Positions 1 to 12,261 are shown, counted from the first letter of the stretch. The stretch is DNA of 64,000 nt from Leuctra nigra (GCA_934045905.1 OW203768.1:35741060-35805059), one strand, 5' to 3'. Notes: generated by a model not told the origin, from the letters alone. A program made the numbers and translations.

Positions 1-3000
1 ATCTCCAACACGAGGTCAGAGCATTGCTCTTGTGGGACTTCCAAATGGACCGGCGTGCGGCTCAAGCGGCATCTCCAACACGAGGTCAGAGCATTGCTCT
101 TGGGGGACTTCCAAATGGACCGGCGTGCGGCTCAAGCGGCATCTCCAACACGAGGTCAGAGCATTGCTCTTGGGGGACTTCCAAATGGACCGGCGTGCGG
201 CTCAAGCGGTATCTCCAACACGAGGTCAGAGCATTGCTCTTGTGGGACTTCCAAATGGACCGGCGTGCGGCTCAAGCGGCATCTCCAACACGAGGTCAGA
301 GCATTGCTCTTGGGGGACTTCCAAATGGACCGGCGTGCGGCTCAAGCGGCATCTCCAACACGAGGTCAGAGCATTGCTCTTGGGGGACTTCCAAATGGAC
401 CGGCGTGTGGCTCAAGCGGCATCTCCAACACGAGGTCAGAGCATTGCTCTTGGGGGACTTCCAAATGGACCGGCGTGCGGCTCAAGCGGTATCTCCAACA
501 CGAGGTCAGAGCATTGCTCTTGTGGGACTTCCAAATGGACCGGCGTGCGGCTCAAGCGGCATCTCCAACACGAGGTCAGAGCATTGCTCTTGGGGGACTT
601 CCAAATGGACCGGCGTGCGGCTCAAGCGGCATCTCCAACACGAGGTCAGAGCATTGCTCTTGGGGGACTTCCAAATGGACCGGCGTGCGGCTCAAGCGGT
701 ATCTCCAACACGAGGTCAGAGCATTGCTCTTGTGGGACTTCCAAATGGACCGGCGTGCGGCTCAAGCGGCATCTCCAACACGAGGTCAGAGCATTGCTCT
801 TGGGGGACTTCCAAATGGACCGGCGTGCGGCTCAAGCGGCATCTCCAACACGAGGTCAGAGCATTGCTCTTGGGGGACTTCCAAATGGACCGGCGTGCGG
901 CTCAAGCGGTATCTCCAACACGAGGTCAGAGCATTGCTCTTGGGGGACTTCCAAATGGACCGGCGTGCGGCTCAAGCGGCATCTCCAACACGAGGTCAGA
1001 GCATTGCTCTTGTGGGACTTCCAAATGGACCGGCGTGCGGCTCAAGCGGCATCTCCAACACGAGGTCAGAGCATTGCTCTTGTGGGACTTCCAAATGGAC
1101 CGGCGTGCGGCTCAAGCGGCATCTCCAACACGAGGTCAGAGCATTGCTCTTGTGGGACTTCCAAATGGACCGGCGTGCGGCTCAAGCGGCATCTCCAACA
1201 CGAGGTCAGAGCATTGCTCTTGGGGGACTTCCAAATGGACCGGCGTGCGGCTCAAGCGGTATCTCCAACACGAGGTCAGAGCATTGCTCTTGGGGGACTT
1301 CCAAATGGACCGGCGTGCGGCTCAAGCGGTATCTCCAACACGAGGTCAGAGCATTGCTCTTGTGGGACTTCCAAATGGACCGGCGTGCAGCTCAAGCGGT
1401 ATCTCCAACACGAGGTCAGAGCATTGCTCTTGTGGGACTTCCAAATGGACCGGCGTGCGGCTCAAGCGGTATCTCCAACACGAGGTCAGAGCATTGCTCT
1501 TGTGGGACTTCCAAATGGACCGGCGTGCGGCTCAAGCGGCATCTCCAACACGAGGTCAGAGCATTGCTCTTGGGGGACTTCCAAATGGACCGGCGTGCGG
1601 CTCAAGCGGTATCTCCAACACGAGGTCAGAGCATTGCTCTTGTGGGACTTCCAAATGGACCGGCGTGCGGCTCAAGCGGCATCTCCAACACGAGGTCAGA
1701 GCATTGCTCTTGTGGGACTTCCAAATGGACCGGCGTGCGGCTCAAGCGGCATCTCCAACACGAGGTCAGAGCATTGCTCTTGGGGGACTTCCAAATGGAC
1801 CGGCGTGCGGCTCAAGCGGTATCTCCAACACGAGGTCAGAGCATTGCTCTTGGGGGACTTCCAAATGGACCGGCGTGCGGCTCAAGCGGTATCTCCAACA
1901 CGAGGTCAGAGCATTGCTCTTGTGGGACTTCCAAATGGACCGGCGTGCGGCTCAAGCGGTATCTCCAACACGAGGTCAGAGCATTGCTCTTGTGGGACTT
2001 CCAAATGGACCGGCGTGCGGCTCAAGCGGTATCTCCAACACGAGGTCAGAGCATTGCTCTTGTGGGACTTCCAAATGGACCGGCGTGCGGCTCAAGCGGC
2101 ATCTCCAACACGAGGTCAGAGCATTGCTCTTGGGGGACTTCCAAATGGACCGGCGTGCGGCTCAAGCGGCATCTCCAACACGAGGTCAGAGCATTGCTCT
2201 TGGGGGACTTCCAAATGGACCGGCGTGCGGCTCAAGCGGTATCTCCAACACGAGGTCAGAGCATTGCTCTTGGGGGACTTCCAAATGGACCGGCGTGCGG
2301 CTCAAGCGGCATCTCCAACACGAGGTCAGAGCATTGCTCTTGTGGGACTTCCAAATGGACCGGCGTGCGGCTCAAGCGGTATCTCCAACACGAGGTCAGA
2401 GCATTGCTCTTGTGGGACTTCCAAATGGACCGGCGTGCGGCTCAAGCGGTATCTCCAACACGAGGTCAGAGCATTGCTCTTGTGGGACTTCCAAATGGAC
2501 CGGCGTGCGGCTCAAGCGGCATCTCCAACACGAGACCGTTGCTCTTGTGGGACTTCCAAATGGACCGGCGTGCGGCTCAAGCGGTATCTCCAACACGAGA
2601 CCGTTGCTCTTGTTGGACTTCCAAATGGACCGGCGTGCGGCTCAAGCGGCATCTCCAACACGAGGTCAGAGCATTGCTCTTGGGGGACTTCCAAATGGAC
2701 CGGCGTGCGGCTCAAGCGGTATCTCCAACACGAGGTCAGAGCATTGCTCTTGTGGGACTTCCAAATGGACCGGCGTGCGGCTCAAGCGGCATCTCCAACA
2801 CGAGGTCAGAGCATTGCTCTTGTGGGACTTCCAAATGGACCGGCGTGCGGCTCAAGCGGTATCTCCAACACGAGGTCAGAGCATTGCTCTTGTGGGACTT
2901 CCAAATGGACCGGCGTGCGGCTCAAGCGGCATCTCCAACACGAGGTCAGAGCATTGCTCTTGTGGGACTTCCAAATGGACCGGCGTGCGGCTCAAGCGGC

Positions 3001-5745
3001 ATCTCCAACACGAGGTCAGAGCATTGCTCTTGGGGGACTTCCAAATGGACCGGCGTGCGGCTCAAGCGGCATCTCCAACACGAGGTCAGAGCATTGCTCT
3101 TGGGGGACTTCCAAATGGACCGGCGTGCGGTTCAAGCGGCATCTCCAACACGAGGTCAGAGCATTGCTCTTGGGGGACTTCCAAATGGACCGGCGTGCGG
3201 CTCAAGCGGCATCTCCAACACGAGGTCAGAGCATTGCTCTTGTGGGACTTCCAAATGGACCGGCGTGCGGCTCAAGCGGCATCTCCAACACGAGGTCAGA
3301 GCATTGCTCTTGGGGGACTTCCAAATGGACCGGCGTGCGGCTCAAGCGGCATCTCCAACACGAGGTCAGAGCATTGCTCTTGGGGGACTTCCAAATGGAC
3401 CGGCGTGCGGCTCAAGCGGCATCTCCAACACGAGGTCAGAGCATTGCTCTTGTGGGACTTCCAAATGGACCGGCGTGCGGCTCAAGCGGCATCTCCAACA
3501 CGAGGTCAGAGCATTGCTCTTGGGGGACTTTCAAATGGACCGGCGTGCGGCTCAAGCGGCATCTCCAACACGAGGTCAGAGCATTGCTCTTGTGGGACTT
3601 CCAAATGGACCGGCGTGCGGCTCAAGCGGCATCTCCAACACGAGGTCAGAGCATTGCTCTTGGGGGACTTCCAAATGGACCGGCGTGCGGCTCAAGCGGT
3701 ATCTCCAACACGAGGTCAGAGCATTGCTCTTGTGGGACTTCCAAATGGACCGGCGTGCGGCTCAAGCGGCATCTCCAACACGAGGTCAGAGCATTGCTCT
3801 TGTGGGACTTCCAAATGGACCGGCGTCCGGCTTAAGCGGCATCTCCAACACGAGGTCAGAGCATTGCTCTTGGGGGACTTCCAAATGGACCGGCGTGCGG
3901 CTCAAGCGGCATCTCCAACACGAGGTCAGAGCATTGCTCTTGTGGGACTTCCAAATGGACCGGCGTGCGGCTCAAGCGGTATCTCCAACACGAGGTCAGA
4001 GCATTGCTCTTGTGGGACTTCCAAATGGACCGGCGTGCGGCTCAAGCGGCATCTCCAACACGAGGTCAGAGCATTGCTCTTGTGGGACTTCCAAATGGAC
4101 CGGCGTGCGGCTCAAGCGGCATCTCCAACACGAGGTCAGAGCATTGCTCTTGTGGGACTTCCAAATGGACCGGCGTGCGGCTCAAGCGGTATCTCCAACA
4201 CGAGGTCAGAGCATTGCTCTTGTGGGACTTCCAAATGGACCGGCGTGCGGCTCAAGCGGCATCTCCAACACGAGGTCAGAGCATTGCTCTTGTGGGACTT
4301 CCAAATGGACCGGCGTGCGGCTCAAGCGGCATCTCCAACACGAGGTCAGAGCATTGCTCTTGGGGGACTTCCAAATGGACCGGCGTGCGGCTCAAGCGGC
4401 ATCTCCAACACGAGGTCAGAGCATTGCTCTTGGGGGACTTCCAAATGGACCGGCGTGCGGCTCAAGCGGCATCTCCAACACGAGGTCAGAGCATTGCTCT
4501 TGGGGGACTTCCAAATGGACCGGCGTGCGGCTCAAGCGGCATCTCCAACACGAGGTCAGAGCATTGCTCTTGGGGGACTTCCAAATGGACCGGCGTGCGG
4601 CTCAAGCGGCATCTCCAACACGAGGTCAGAGCATTGCTCTTGGGGGACTTCCAAATGGACCGGCGTGCGGCTCAAGCGGCATCTCCAACACGAGGTCAGA
4701 GCATTGCTCTTGGGGGACTTCCAAATGGACCGGCGTGCGGCTCAAGCGGCATCTCCAACACGAGGTCAGAGCATTGCTCTTGGGGGACTTCCAAATGGAC
4801 CGGCGTGCGGCTCAAGCGGCATCTCCAACACGAGTTCAGAGCATTGCTCTTGGGGGACTTCCAAATGGACCGGCGTGCGGCTCAAGCGGCATCTCCAACA
4901 CGAGGTCAGAGCATTGCTCTTGGGGGACTTCCAAATGGACCGGCGTGCGGCTCAAGCGGCATCTCCAACACGAGGTCAGAGCATTGCTCTTGGGGGACTT
5001 CCAAATGGACCGGCGTGCGGCTCAAGCGGCATCTCCAACACGAGGTCAGAGCATTGCTCTTGGGGGACTTCCAAATGGACCGGCGTGCGGCTCAAGCGGC
5101 ATCTCCAACACGAGGTCAGAGCATTGCTCTTGGGGGACTTCCAAATGGACCGGCGTGCGGCTCAAGCGGCATCTCCAACACGAGGTCAGAGCATTGCTCT
5201 TGGGGGACTTCCAAATGGACCGGCGTGCGGCTCAAGCGGCATCTCCAACACGAGGTCAGAGCATTGCTCTTGGGGGACTTCCAAATGGACCGGCGTGCGG
5301 CTTAAGCGGCATCTCCAACACGAGGTCAGAGCATTGCTCTTGGGGGACTTCCAAATGGACCGGCGTGCGGCTCAAGCGGCATCTCCAACACGAGGTCAGA
5401 GCATTGCTCTTGGGGGACTTCCAAATGGACCGGCGTGCGGCTCAAGCGGCATCTCCAACACGAGGTCAGAGCATTGCTCTTGGGGGACTTCCAAATGGAC
5501 CGGCGTGCGGCTTAAGCGGTATCTCCAACACGAGGTCAGAGCATTGCTCTTGTGGGACTTCCAAATGGACCGGCGTGCGGCTCAAGCGGTATCTCCAACA
5601 CGAGGTCAGAGCATTGCTCTTGTGGGACTTCCAAATGGACCGGCGTGCGGCTCAAGCGGCATCTCCAACACGAGGTCAGAGCATTGCTCTTGGGGGACTT
5701 CCAAATGGACCGGCGTGCGGCTTAAGCGGCATCTCCAACACGAGA
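1..5745. repeat. 70-bp satellite array, 82 complete units plus a partial one
   Basis: Units begin at 1, 71, 141 and so on with the word ATCTCCAACACGAGGTCAGA. There are 36 units to 2520, two 65-bp variants at 2521-2650, 44 units to 5730, then 15-18 bases of a last unit before unrelated sequence. The array starts at base 1, so its true left end is outside the window. Units differ mainly at two sites: unit position 33 (T or G) and position 70 (C or T); most others are identical. Each unit carries a 13-bp palindrome, AGAGCATTGCTCT. The consensus has no stop in any forward frame and 70 is 1 modulo 3, so three overlapping open frames of more than 1,200 codons appear; all read the same 70-residue repeat in different phase. 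I treat this as satellite DNA, not a gene. Confidence 0.97.
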
Positions 5746-5821
5746 CCGATCCACTTTCACCGAGGCGTTATGAAACATTCCAATAGTGAGCGGTTCATTG
5801 TCTGGGGCTTAACGTCGCACT
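5746..5821. other. Short unique spacer between satellite and SINE
   Basis: Seventy-six bases of non-repeated sequence join the end of the satellite to the 3' end of the SINE. No gene seen. Confidence 0.5.
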
Positions 5822-6050
5822 GTTCTGCAGCGAGGCTAATGGCGACATGAATGAATATGATGATGATTGGGAGATGATGGTGAAGAGTTGGTTATGGATG
5901 GATGGTGGGAAGGAGGCGGTCGTGGCCAGCATTTGCCTGTCGACTGTGGGAATGCCACGAATAAACCCCAGTCAGGAAGGGCGGCCGCGGGAATCGAACC
6001 CGGGCCTCCGGAATACAAGTTCAGAGCGTTACCACTCAGCCAACCATGGG
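5822..6050 (-). mobile_element. tRNA-derived SINE, copy 1
   Basis: Read on the minus strand, the element starts with a tRNA-like head: an A-box-like TGGCTGAGTGG near 6040 and a B-box GGTTCGATTCC near 5995. A roughly 170-bp body follows, rich in ATCATC-type triplets, ending at CTGCAGAACA. The same head and body occur on the plus strand at 8668-8926 with small differences, which makes this a dispersed SINE rather than a tRNA gene. Small open frames over it are incidental. Confidence 0.82.
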
Positions 6051-7266
6051 TGCAAGAGCCGGAGAAATCACGCTGTACCTATACGATGTAACTCACAGAG
6101 TTTCAACAATTAATGGAAAATCTCTCATGCTATAAGATTTTTTATTTCAAACGTGCATTCACGTATTACTTTAATTTTGCTTCTTTTCAAATCGAAAAAC
6201 ATAAAATAATTCAAATTTAATATGTAGTTTCTGAAACTATCTAGGTACTTTCTGAAATAAAACCGACAAAAAATAAATTGAGACATGCCAAAAGTTGGTT
6301 GAAGTTGTACTGTTCCTGTGTTCCCGCAGGATGGGAAGAGGGTACAATAAGTAATGAACACGTATTTGCGAGTATTATATGTGTTTATTATAAATGACAC
6401 GGGCCCGCCGTAGCTAAGGCGACTAGTCTGCTTGAGGCCCAGTGGGTTACTGCCTCCTCTACAAGCTACCTGGCAACTTTTCATTTGAGACAGCATAATA
6501 AATCACCCGCCACCGGTTTCATCTTCAACTTTCAAGTGCAGTTCATCAAATGTTCAATTGGTTCAAGTCTAATGAAGGATCTTCTTAAGTTCATTGTGAA
6601 ATCGATTAGCAAATATTGTCCTGTTCGCAGAAATCCCAGGAGAAAGCAAGAAGAGTGCTTCAGTTCCTTCCAACAGATCTCTATCGCTGTTTTACATTCT
6701 TCTTGAACCTCTTTCGCTTATTTGTCGGCCGCAAACACTCGACTCTTTACATCACATCGGCTCCATTATGCAGCTCATTGAGGATTTCACAGACAACACA
6801 AATTATCTAGAAACAAGATGCTGAGAGGAGAAAGGGAGTTAGCTGTTCAAACATTTCTTTTTAAACCGGAGAACTTTGTGCTTTAGGAGTCAGTTTCATC
6901 CAAGGAAGTTCCAAGGTCAAACGTTGGTCAAACCATATTAACTCATGGGCAAAACATTTGACGATCAAGTTGAAAGGACAACTCTAAGAATAGCACAAAG
7001 AGATAAAAACTTGAACTTTGACATTTTCTTCAAAGACAAGGAGAAACTTAACCAGAAGTATATAGTTAATGTGTATTTTATATTTATATGACCTTTATAC
7101 CTACACACTGTACACAAACTTGAAAGATAAGTCGTTTAAAGAGTTAATTAAATTATATTTAATTATTTAGTAAGCAAAGCTCGTGATACTCATTCCATTT
7201 CATGCGAACGGTTGCGTTCAGGTTGGAACAAGTTGAAAGTAAACACATTCGTTTAGGTGAATCTTT
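6051..7266. other. Intergenic, nothing recognised
   Basis: AT-rich sequence. A GC-richer patch at about 6398-6475 vaguely resembles a tRNA-derived repeat but lacks a convincing B box. No coding signal. Confidence 0.4.
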
Positions 7267-7267
7267 T

Positions 7268-7268
<1 letters not shown>

Positions 7269-7326
<58 letters not shown>
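7269..7326. repeat. (GA)n microsatellite
   Basis: Twenty-nine uninterrupted GA dinucleotides. It produces an Arg-Glu reading frame that should not be called a gene. Confidence 0.97.
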
Positions 7327-7328
<2 letters not shown>

Positions 7329-7553
7329 AAATGCAGGTGGGCGTTGATGGAAAACTTACTATACGTGTATCGAGTCTTACAAGACAAGTAACATCCGTAT
7401 GTTTTCAAGGCACACACAAAAGGTCTTGTTTATTCACCAATTAATCAAACTGACATTTGTACTCCTAGCTTTATGATAGTAGTTTTGTAAAATTCATGCA
7501 AAGCACATTACCAGACAAGAATGAAGTAGAGGTATACATTCGACACGGAATTT
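7327..7553. other. Intergenic, nothing recognised
   Basis: No recognisable repeat or coding signal between the microsatellite and the next dispersed repeat. Confidence 0.4.
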
Positions 7554-7765
7554 TCAGCAACGAGAAATCTAGTTTTTGTTTGGAATTCTTATTTTCAACG
7601 CTAATTTTGGCAAAATTTCTGGCACTACCTCCATTCCACCCCATATCAATAGAGGAGCAAAGAAAAATCACGTTTCTGAGGTGTATCCAGCATTTTATTG
7701 GCGATTGTATTTTGGCATTTGCCCTCAGGCGCTGAAAGGTCCTGTCCGAAAGGGAGTATTCACGA
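7554..7765 (+). repeat. Dispersed repeat (partner at 46405-46612)
   Basis: About 200 bp, from the GGAATTC word and CTGGCACTACCTCCATT to GGCGCTGAAAGGTCCTGTCC, reappears on the minus strand at 46405-46612 inside RNF144A intron 1 with several substitutions and small indels. No coding potential. Probably part of a transposon; class unknown. Confidence 0.7.
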
Positions 7766-8667
7766 AGTTGTTATCCACCTGTGATAGTTGTTATCCACCT
7801 GTGAAAGTAACGGGCTGGCCATGTTTGATATGTGGGGTGGTACTTGAGCACACGGCTGTATGGTTTACCTGGTGTTTTTTTGCGAATTATATAGGCTGAT
7901 AATAGTGGTTTAATGTAATATTTTGCTATAGTAGACGTAAATAACTGTTGTTCAGTGTTTATTTATCAGAGATTATATTGTTTTGGTATCATAGTGAGTA
8001 CTTCGAACATCTTTTTCGCGTGTTTATTTTGATGCAAATAGGCTGATACCTTGGAATCCATACAGCCTTCGGCCAGGCTACAAAAGTGAATTAGTATGAA
8101 GTGACTTACTTCAATATGATTAAAGAGAATGAAAGTGCATTGTTCTTGATCCTTATGTATTTTTCTCGTCGTAATTCGTTGCTAAACTCGACTTATTCTT
8201 GACTGTCACGCCCCCCGCCCTGCCGTCAGGTGTATTAAATTTCAATAAAGATTCAATAAAGTTGTAGGGATATTGTTGTGATATTGATAGATCTTGATTG
8301 TTTTATCTCTGTTCCTACGTTTAATTATCGCACAATTGAACATTTTGTAAGTAATTAATGCTACGCAAACTTGATCATTAAAGGGTATTAAACCTACCCA
8401 CTGGCAAGAAAAGGTAGCCGCCTTTTTATGCAGTTTAAGCATCTATACTCCCGTTTTATGCCCTAGGAACAATTAAAATGTATTTGGGGAATACATTAGG
8501 TTGGTTTGTGTAAGTAAACTCGGACATAACTGCATATAAACTTGAACTAAACAACGTCGTATTGCACGGGTAGCTGCCATGAAACGATCACCTGCATATC
8601 CATCATGGCCGCCCAGCCGGCTGAGGGTATTTTGACGTCACGTGAATACTAGCTGAATAATGTTACG
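7766..8667. other. Intergenic, nothing recognised
   Basis: AT-rich sequence with a perfect short direct repeat near 7769-7802 (GTTGTTATCCACCTGTGA appears twice in tandem). No gene seen. Confidence 0.4.
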
Positions 8668-8926
8668 GAACAGGTATGGCTGAGTGGTAACGCTCTGAAC
8701 TTGTATTCTGGAGGCCCGGGTTCGATTCCCGCGGCCGTCCTTCCTGACTAGTTTTTTCCCCGTGGTATTCCCTCAGTCGACAGGCAAATGCTGGAAAGGT
8801 ACCCTACTAATAGGCCACGACCGCCTCCTTCCCACCTACCATCATGACCTACTCTTCACCATCATCTCCCAATCATCATCATAATCATTCATCCGTCGCC
8901 ATTAGCCTCGCTGCAGAACAAATGGA
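8668..8926 (+). mobile_element. tRNA-derived SINE, copy 2
   Basis: Plus-strand counterpart of the SINE at 5822-6050: A-box-like TGGCTGAGTGG at about 8674, B box GGTTCGATTCC at about 8720, the same GTCGACAGGCAAATGCTGG body and the same ending GCCTCGCTGCAGAACA. The tRNA part lacks a paired acceptor stem, so it is not a functional tRNA gene. Confidence 0.82.
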
Positions 8927-9518
8927 CCTTTGAGTATGGATGCGAATGTTAAGGGGGAGCAATCGATCGACATATACAAAAAAAAATTATTCTTGAAATT
9001 ACAAGTTCAAAAAACGTTTTCCTACATTTCAACTATATTTAAGTGCAACAGACTCATTTAATGTTCTGTAGTTTGCAACTCCAGTCCAACAATGAGTTTT
9101 CAATTTTATGTTATCAGAGGATGAACAAAACTTTAACATGGGAGGTATAGGAAAATCATTTCGAATTTGGTATATAACTTTTAAAATAGCACACGTTGGT
9201 ATTGTTTTCAATTTTTTTCCAGATAGTATGTCCATATGTCTACCATAAAAAAAGTTTTTTGCTCAAATCTATCGAGACAAAAAAAAATAGATCTTCATTT
9301 TAGCCTAAAAATGACACGATTTTCTTTTTCCGCCATAAGATAACATGGGGGAGACAAATCAACTATCTCAGAAACTAGACACGAGAAGTGTTTCATTTTT
9401 TCATGGATTGTGTATGGCATGATTATCAATAAGTCACCAAAATTTCAAGTAAATCGGAAACATTGAGGTTATGGTGGTTCTACCTTAAGCAAACCTCTAT
9501 CTCGTCAAATAAAGAAGT
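8927..9518. other. Intergenic, probable repeat flank
   Basis: AT-rich sequence with phrases such as AAATTTCAAGTAAATCGG that resemble the dispersed repeat further right, but no defined boundary. No gene. Confidence 0.35.
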
Positions 9519-10095
9519 TTGTCACATCGGTCTTATAATAAGCTGAAAATTTGCACAAATGTTATTTACCACCTAACTCATCCACCATTCAAAAAAAAAC
9601 AAAAAAACTTCACCGGAAGCCACCCAAAAAAATTAAAAACAAAAAAATATTTACCACTATGGAACCCGGCCATTTCAGACATACAATGCGATATCCACGA
9701 AAGTAATTGGAATAAAATTATGAAAAAAATACAGGATACCAAAAACATACTGGTGAAGACATTGGTGCAGATGTCATTGGCCAAAATGTTTTTGTTTTGA
9801 TTGTATGTAATTTTAAAACTATCACAGACATACAATTTTTTTGACCGCACTTAGTTTGTATTTTAATCTTTAGAGAAAAATTTCTCGCGATGACCTATTA
9901 TTTATTTAGGTGGAAAATGAAGAGCATATTATATCCATGAAGTTTTGTGATTTTTTTCAGATTTATTGGACGAGATCTAATTAGTGAAATGGTATTTTTA
10001 GTTTGGTTCTCGCGGAAGGGTTTTCCTCCCGCGCTACGCCTGATCTGACAATACACATTTACGCATTAGGTTTGGAAGGTTCGAGCGTTCGATGT
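9519..10095 (+). repeat. Left arm of long inverted repeat flanking a 5.1-kb block
   Basis: This segment reads TTGTCACATCGG to about ACACATTTACGCA and returns in reverse complement at 15236-15824 with scattered substitutions and indels. The pair encloses two copies of the GAGCGAGCGAAGCGAGCG repeat, two coding remnants and two MITEs. Long inverted ends suggest a large composite transposon, but I see no clean target-site duplication. Confidence 0.75.
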
Positions 10096-10123
10096 ACAAA
10101 TGACTTTATAATTGATAACTTTT

Positions 10124-12046
10124 TGAGCGAGCGAAGCGAGCGACTCCATTTGGCTCTTTTAGCACGGACCTCTGTTTTTTTTTGTTTTTTTTTTGTTTTT
10201 GTTTTTGTATGCTAAAGGAAGCAATAGAAGTCGCACCGTTTCACCGATCGACCTGAAATTTTGCACACATGTAAAGACAACCTTCTCTGTTTGCAGACCC
10301 ATTTTTTTTTTGAAATCCATCCATTGGTTCATTGTTAAAATAAGTATCTCCTGATAGCCTAAAAAATGAAAATGGTCTTCGAGAAATGTGATCAAACTCA
10401 TATTTAGCATGGTCAGTAAGACCAACAATGTCACTTATTTTACAAATTTTCAGCCGAATCTGTCAAGAAAGTATGCACTTATTGACATTTTTAATAGCTG
10501 TCAGAAATGAAACATTGAAAATGAATGTCTTTCCAATGCAACTGAATCTGATTTGCTTTAGGTACAAGAGTGTTTTGATGGTATGTACACTTTTTTAGTG
10601 AAAAGCAGATATTTTTATGTTTATTGAGTTGATCAAATTTGAATAATTCAATTTGGATCATAGTTTCCAACAAATCATTTCGAGTTTTTAAGGACCTTGA
10701 TTGTCTTTTCGTCAATTCGTAGTTCTGATGGCCGTGCCTCCCGTGTTTCTACTTGGCTGATTTTGCATCCAGGAGGGATTAGAAACATAAGCTCACATTT
10801 CAATAATATCATTGAGTGGCGTTTGTTCTCTTCTAGCGTTCACACGTCATTCCAAATCTCTACTGCATTTTGCTTCTTTTCGTTGATAATTTTGGCAATT
10901 TGGTGTACTTTGTGAAGGTATTAGTAAAATTGAATCGCTTTTAAAGCATAGATATTAGGTATCTACAGTTTTTGTCCAGGGGATTGATTATTTCAAATTA
11001 TTTTCTTCTTGGAAACGTTGGATTTATTCCGTTTCTGAGCTTCTGTCTAGCCTGACATTTCCTTGAAGGTTGCTATTTTTTTTTGAAAGTTTTGATACAT
11101 TCAGTTCAAAACATTACGTTGTCTTATTTTAATTGTGGAACGTTGGATTCATTCCGTTTCTAAACTAGGTAGTTACTATTTTACCTGATCCGTTTTTTTG
11201 TGTGGAACTTTGATTCCTTTCGCTTATTAGTTGAAAGGTGTTTACTTTATTTTCATATTTGCGAAGTTTTGTTCAAGATTCATTTCGTAACATTACGACA
11301 TTGAATACATTACGTCTTTGAGCACACATTTCGTGCATTTCAAACATTGATCACACAAATATTATTGTACTTTAATTAGGTAGGTACTCTACTTCTTACT
11401 TTTTCATTACCTATCTTATCCCTATTTAAACATGCCGAAAAATGGAAAGACTTCTGCTAGAATGAAAGCCATAAAGGCGAAAAAGCGTCTGCGTGAAATT
11501 GAAGATCAAGAAACTGACGAAGCTAAATCTAAAAGGTTGAAACAAAATGTCGTTAATAATAAAGCATCAAGGAGCAAAGAGACCCCCGACCAGACTGCTG
11601 CAAGGAGATACTCAAACAATCAACGCAATACCCGCTCTCGTGCAGCGGGTATTGCCGATTGACCGACCAACTAAAAACTTCGCATGGTAATTGGTAGCAA
11701 CATTTAAGGTATTTTTTGCCAATTTTCAGTCTAATTTGTAGTTATTTTCAAAAGTTTATCATATCATATGAGTGGTCCCAGGTATATTGTTTGAAGGATA
11801 TCATGTGATTTTTGAAACTTAACAATGAACCGTTCAATCAAAGGTTTAATCGATCAACTTAAAACTTAGCAAGGTTATTGGGACCAATATTTTTGGAAAT
11901 TTTGGAGATATTTATACAAGTCTGTGACGAAATTCAAGAATTATTGGCTTTTAATGACATTTTCGATAGACATAATTTCGGTTCGAGGTGTTGCGTGTAT
12001 CCGTGCTCGCTCATCAACGCGTTACTCAGAGCGTTTTCCTAGTACT
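10124..12046 (+). repeat. GAGCGAGCGAAGCGAGCG repeat family, copy 1
   Basis: The copy opens with the GAGCGAGCGAAGCGAGCG word, then CGGACCTCTG and a T-rich tract, a conserved body (ATTTTGCACACATG, TTTGCAGACCCA, CTGATTTGCTTTAGGTAC), and closes with GTGCTCGCTCATCAACGCG at about 12012-12030 and GAGCGTTTTCCTAGT. Other copies lie at 12262-13579, 22159-23045 and 25530-25840, all plus strand. This copy uniquely contains a small ATG-initiated frame at 11432. Superfamily unknown. Confidence 0.8.
11432..11662 (+). CDS. Basic repeat-rich 76-residue ORF, possible remnant of a transposon protein
   Basis: The ORF starts at the ATG of MPKNGKTSARMK. It is strongly basic and contains a degenerate repeat of about 23 residues, starting at ETDEAKSKRL and again at ETPDQTAARR, both followed by an Asn/Arg-rich stretch. 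Similar short ET-x-x-x-x-A-R repeats are known to me from the N-termini of helicase-type (Helitron-associated) proteins in arthropods; that link is a recollection, not a search result. It stops at TGA where another repeat would begin, so it is probably truncated. It lies inside a repeat copy. Whether it is expressed is unknown. Confidence 0.4.
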   Translation: MPKNGKTSARMKAIKAKKRLREIEDQETDEAKSKRLKQNVVNNKASRSKETPDQTAARRYSNNQRNTRSRAAGIAD

Positions 12047-12261
12047 CTGGTCTGGTGCAGTTTAAAATCTGTAAAAATATGTTCGTAAACATCGATCTCA
12101 CACTGTAAACAAACTTCGTGTTCGTTTTCAATTATTTTGAGAGATGTAAAATAAGAAACTAAACTATTTCAGTATGAAATGTGAGCTGTGAGCTCATAGC
12201 GCGTCGTAAATAATTTTCATGATTCGTTTAAGAGGTTTTCTAGGCAATGACACTCATTTAT

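Noticed and set aside
1..5745. CRISPR-like array
   Set aside because: Units abut directly with no unique spacers, and the context is a eukaryotic genome.
24..5850. Three forward reading frames of roughly 1,270 to 1,930 codons
   Set aside because: They are phase-shifted readings of the same 70-bp satellite, with no non-repetitive domain and no start context of note.
5976..6040. Origin of the 70-bp satellite from the SINE, based on shared GTTCAGAGC/GGTCAGAGC words
   Set aside because: The similarity is limited to about 10-17 bases with mismatches and does not extend across the unit.
5990..6050. tRNA gene on the minus strand
   Set aside because: A and B boxes are present but there is no paired acceptor stem, and the same head is repeated at 8668 followed by the same body, so it is a SINE.
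5847..6113. Short plus-strand ORFs
   Set aside because: They lie over the SINE body; the coding appearance comes from its ATG/GAT-rich repeat.
7202..7444. 80-codon ORF
   Set aside because: Centre is the (GA)n microsatellite read as Arg-Glu.
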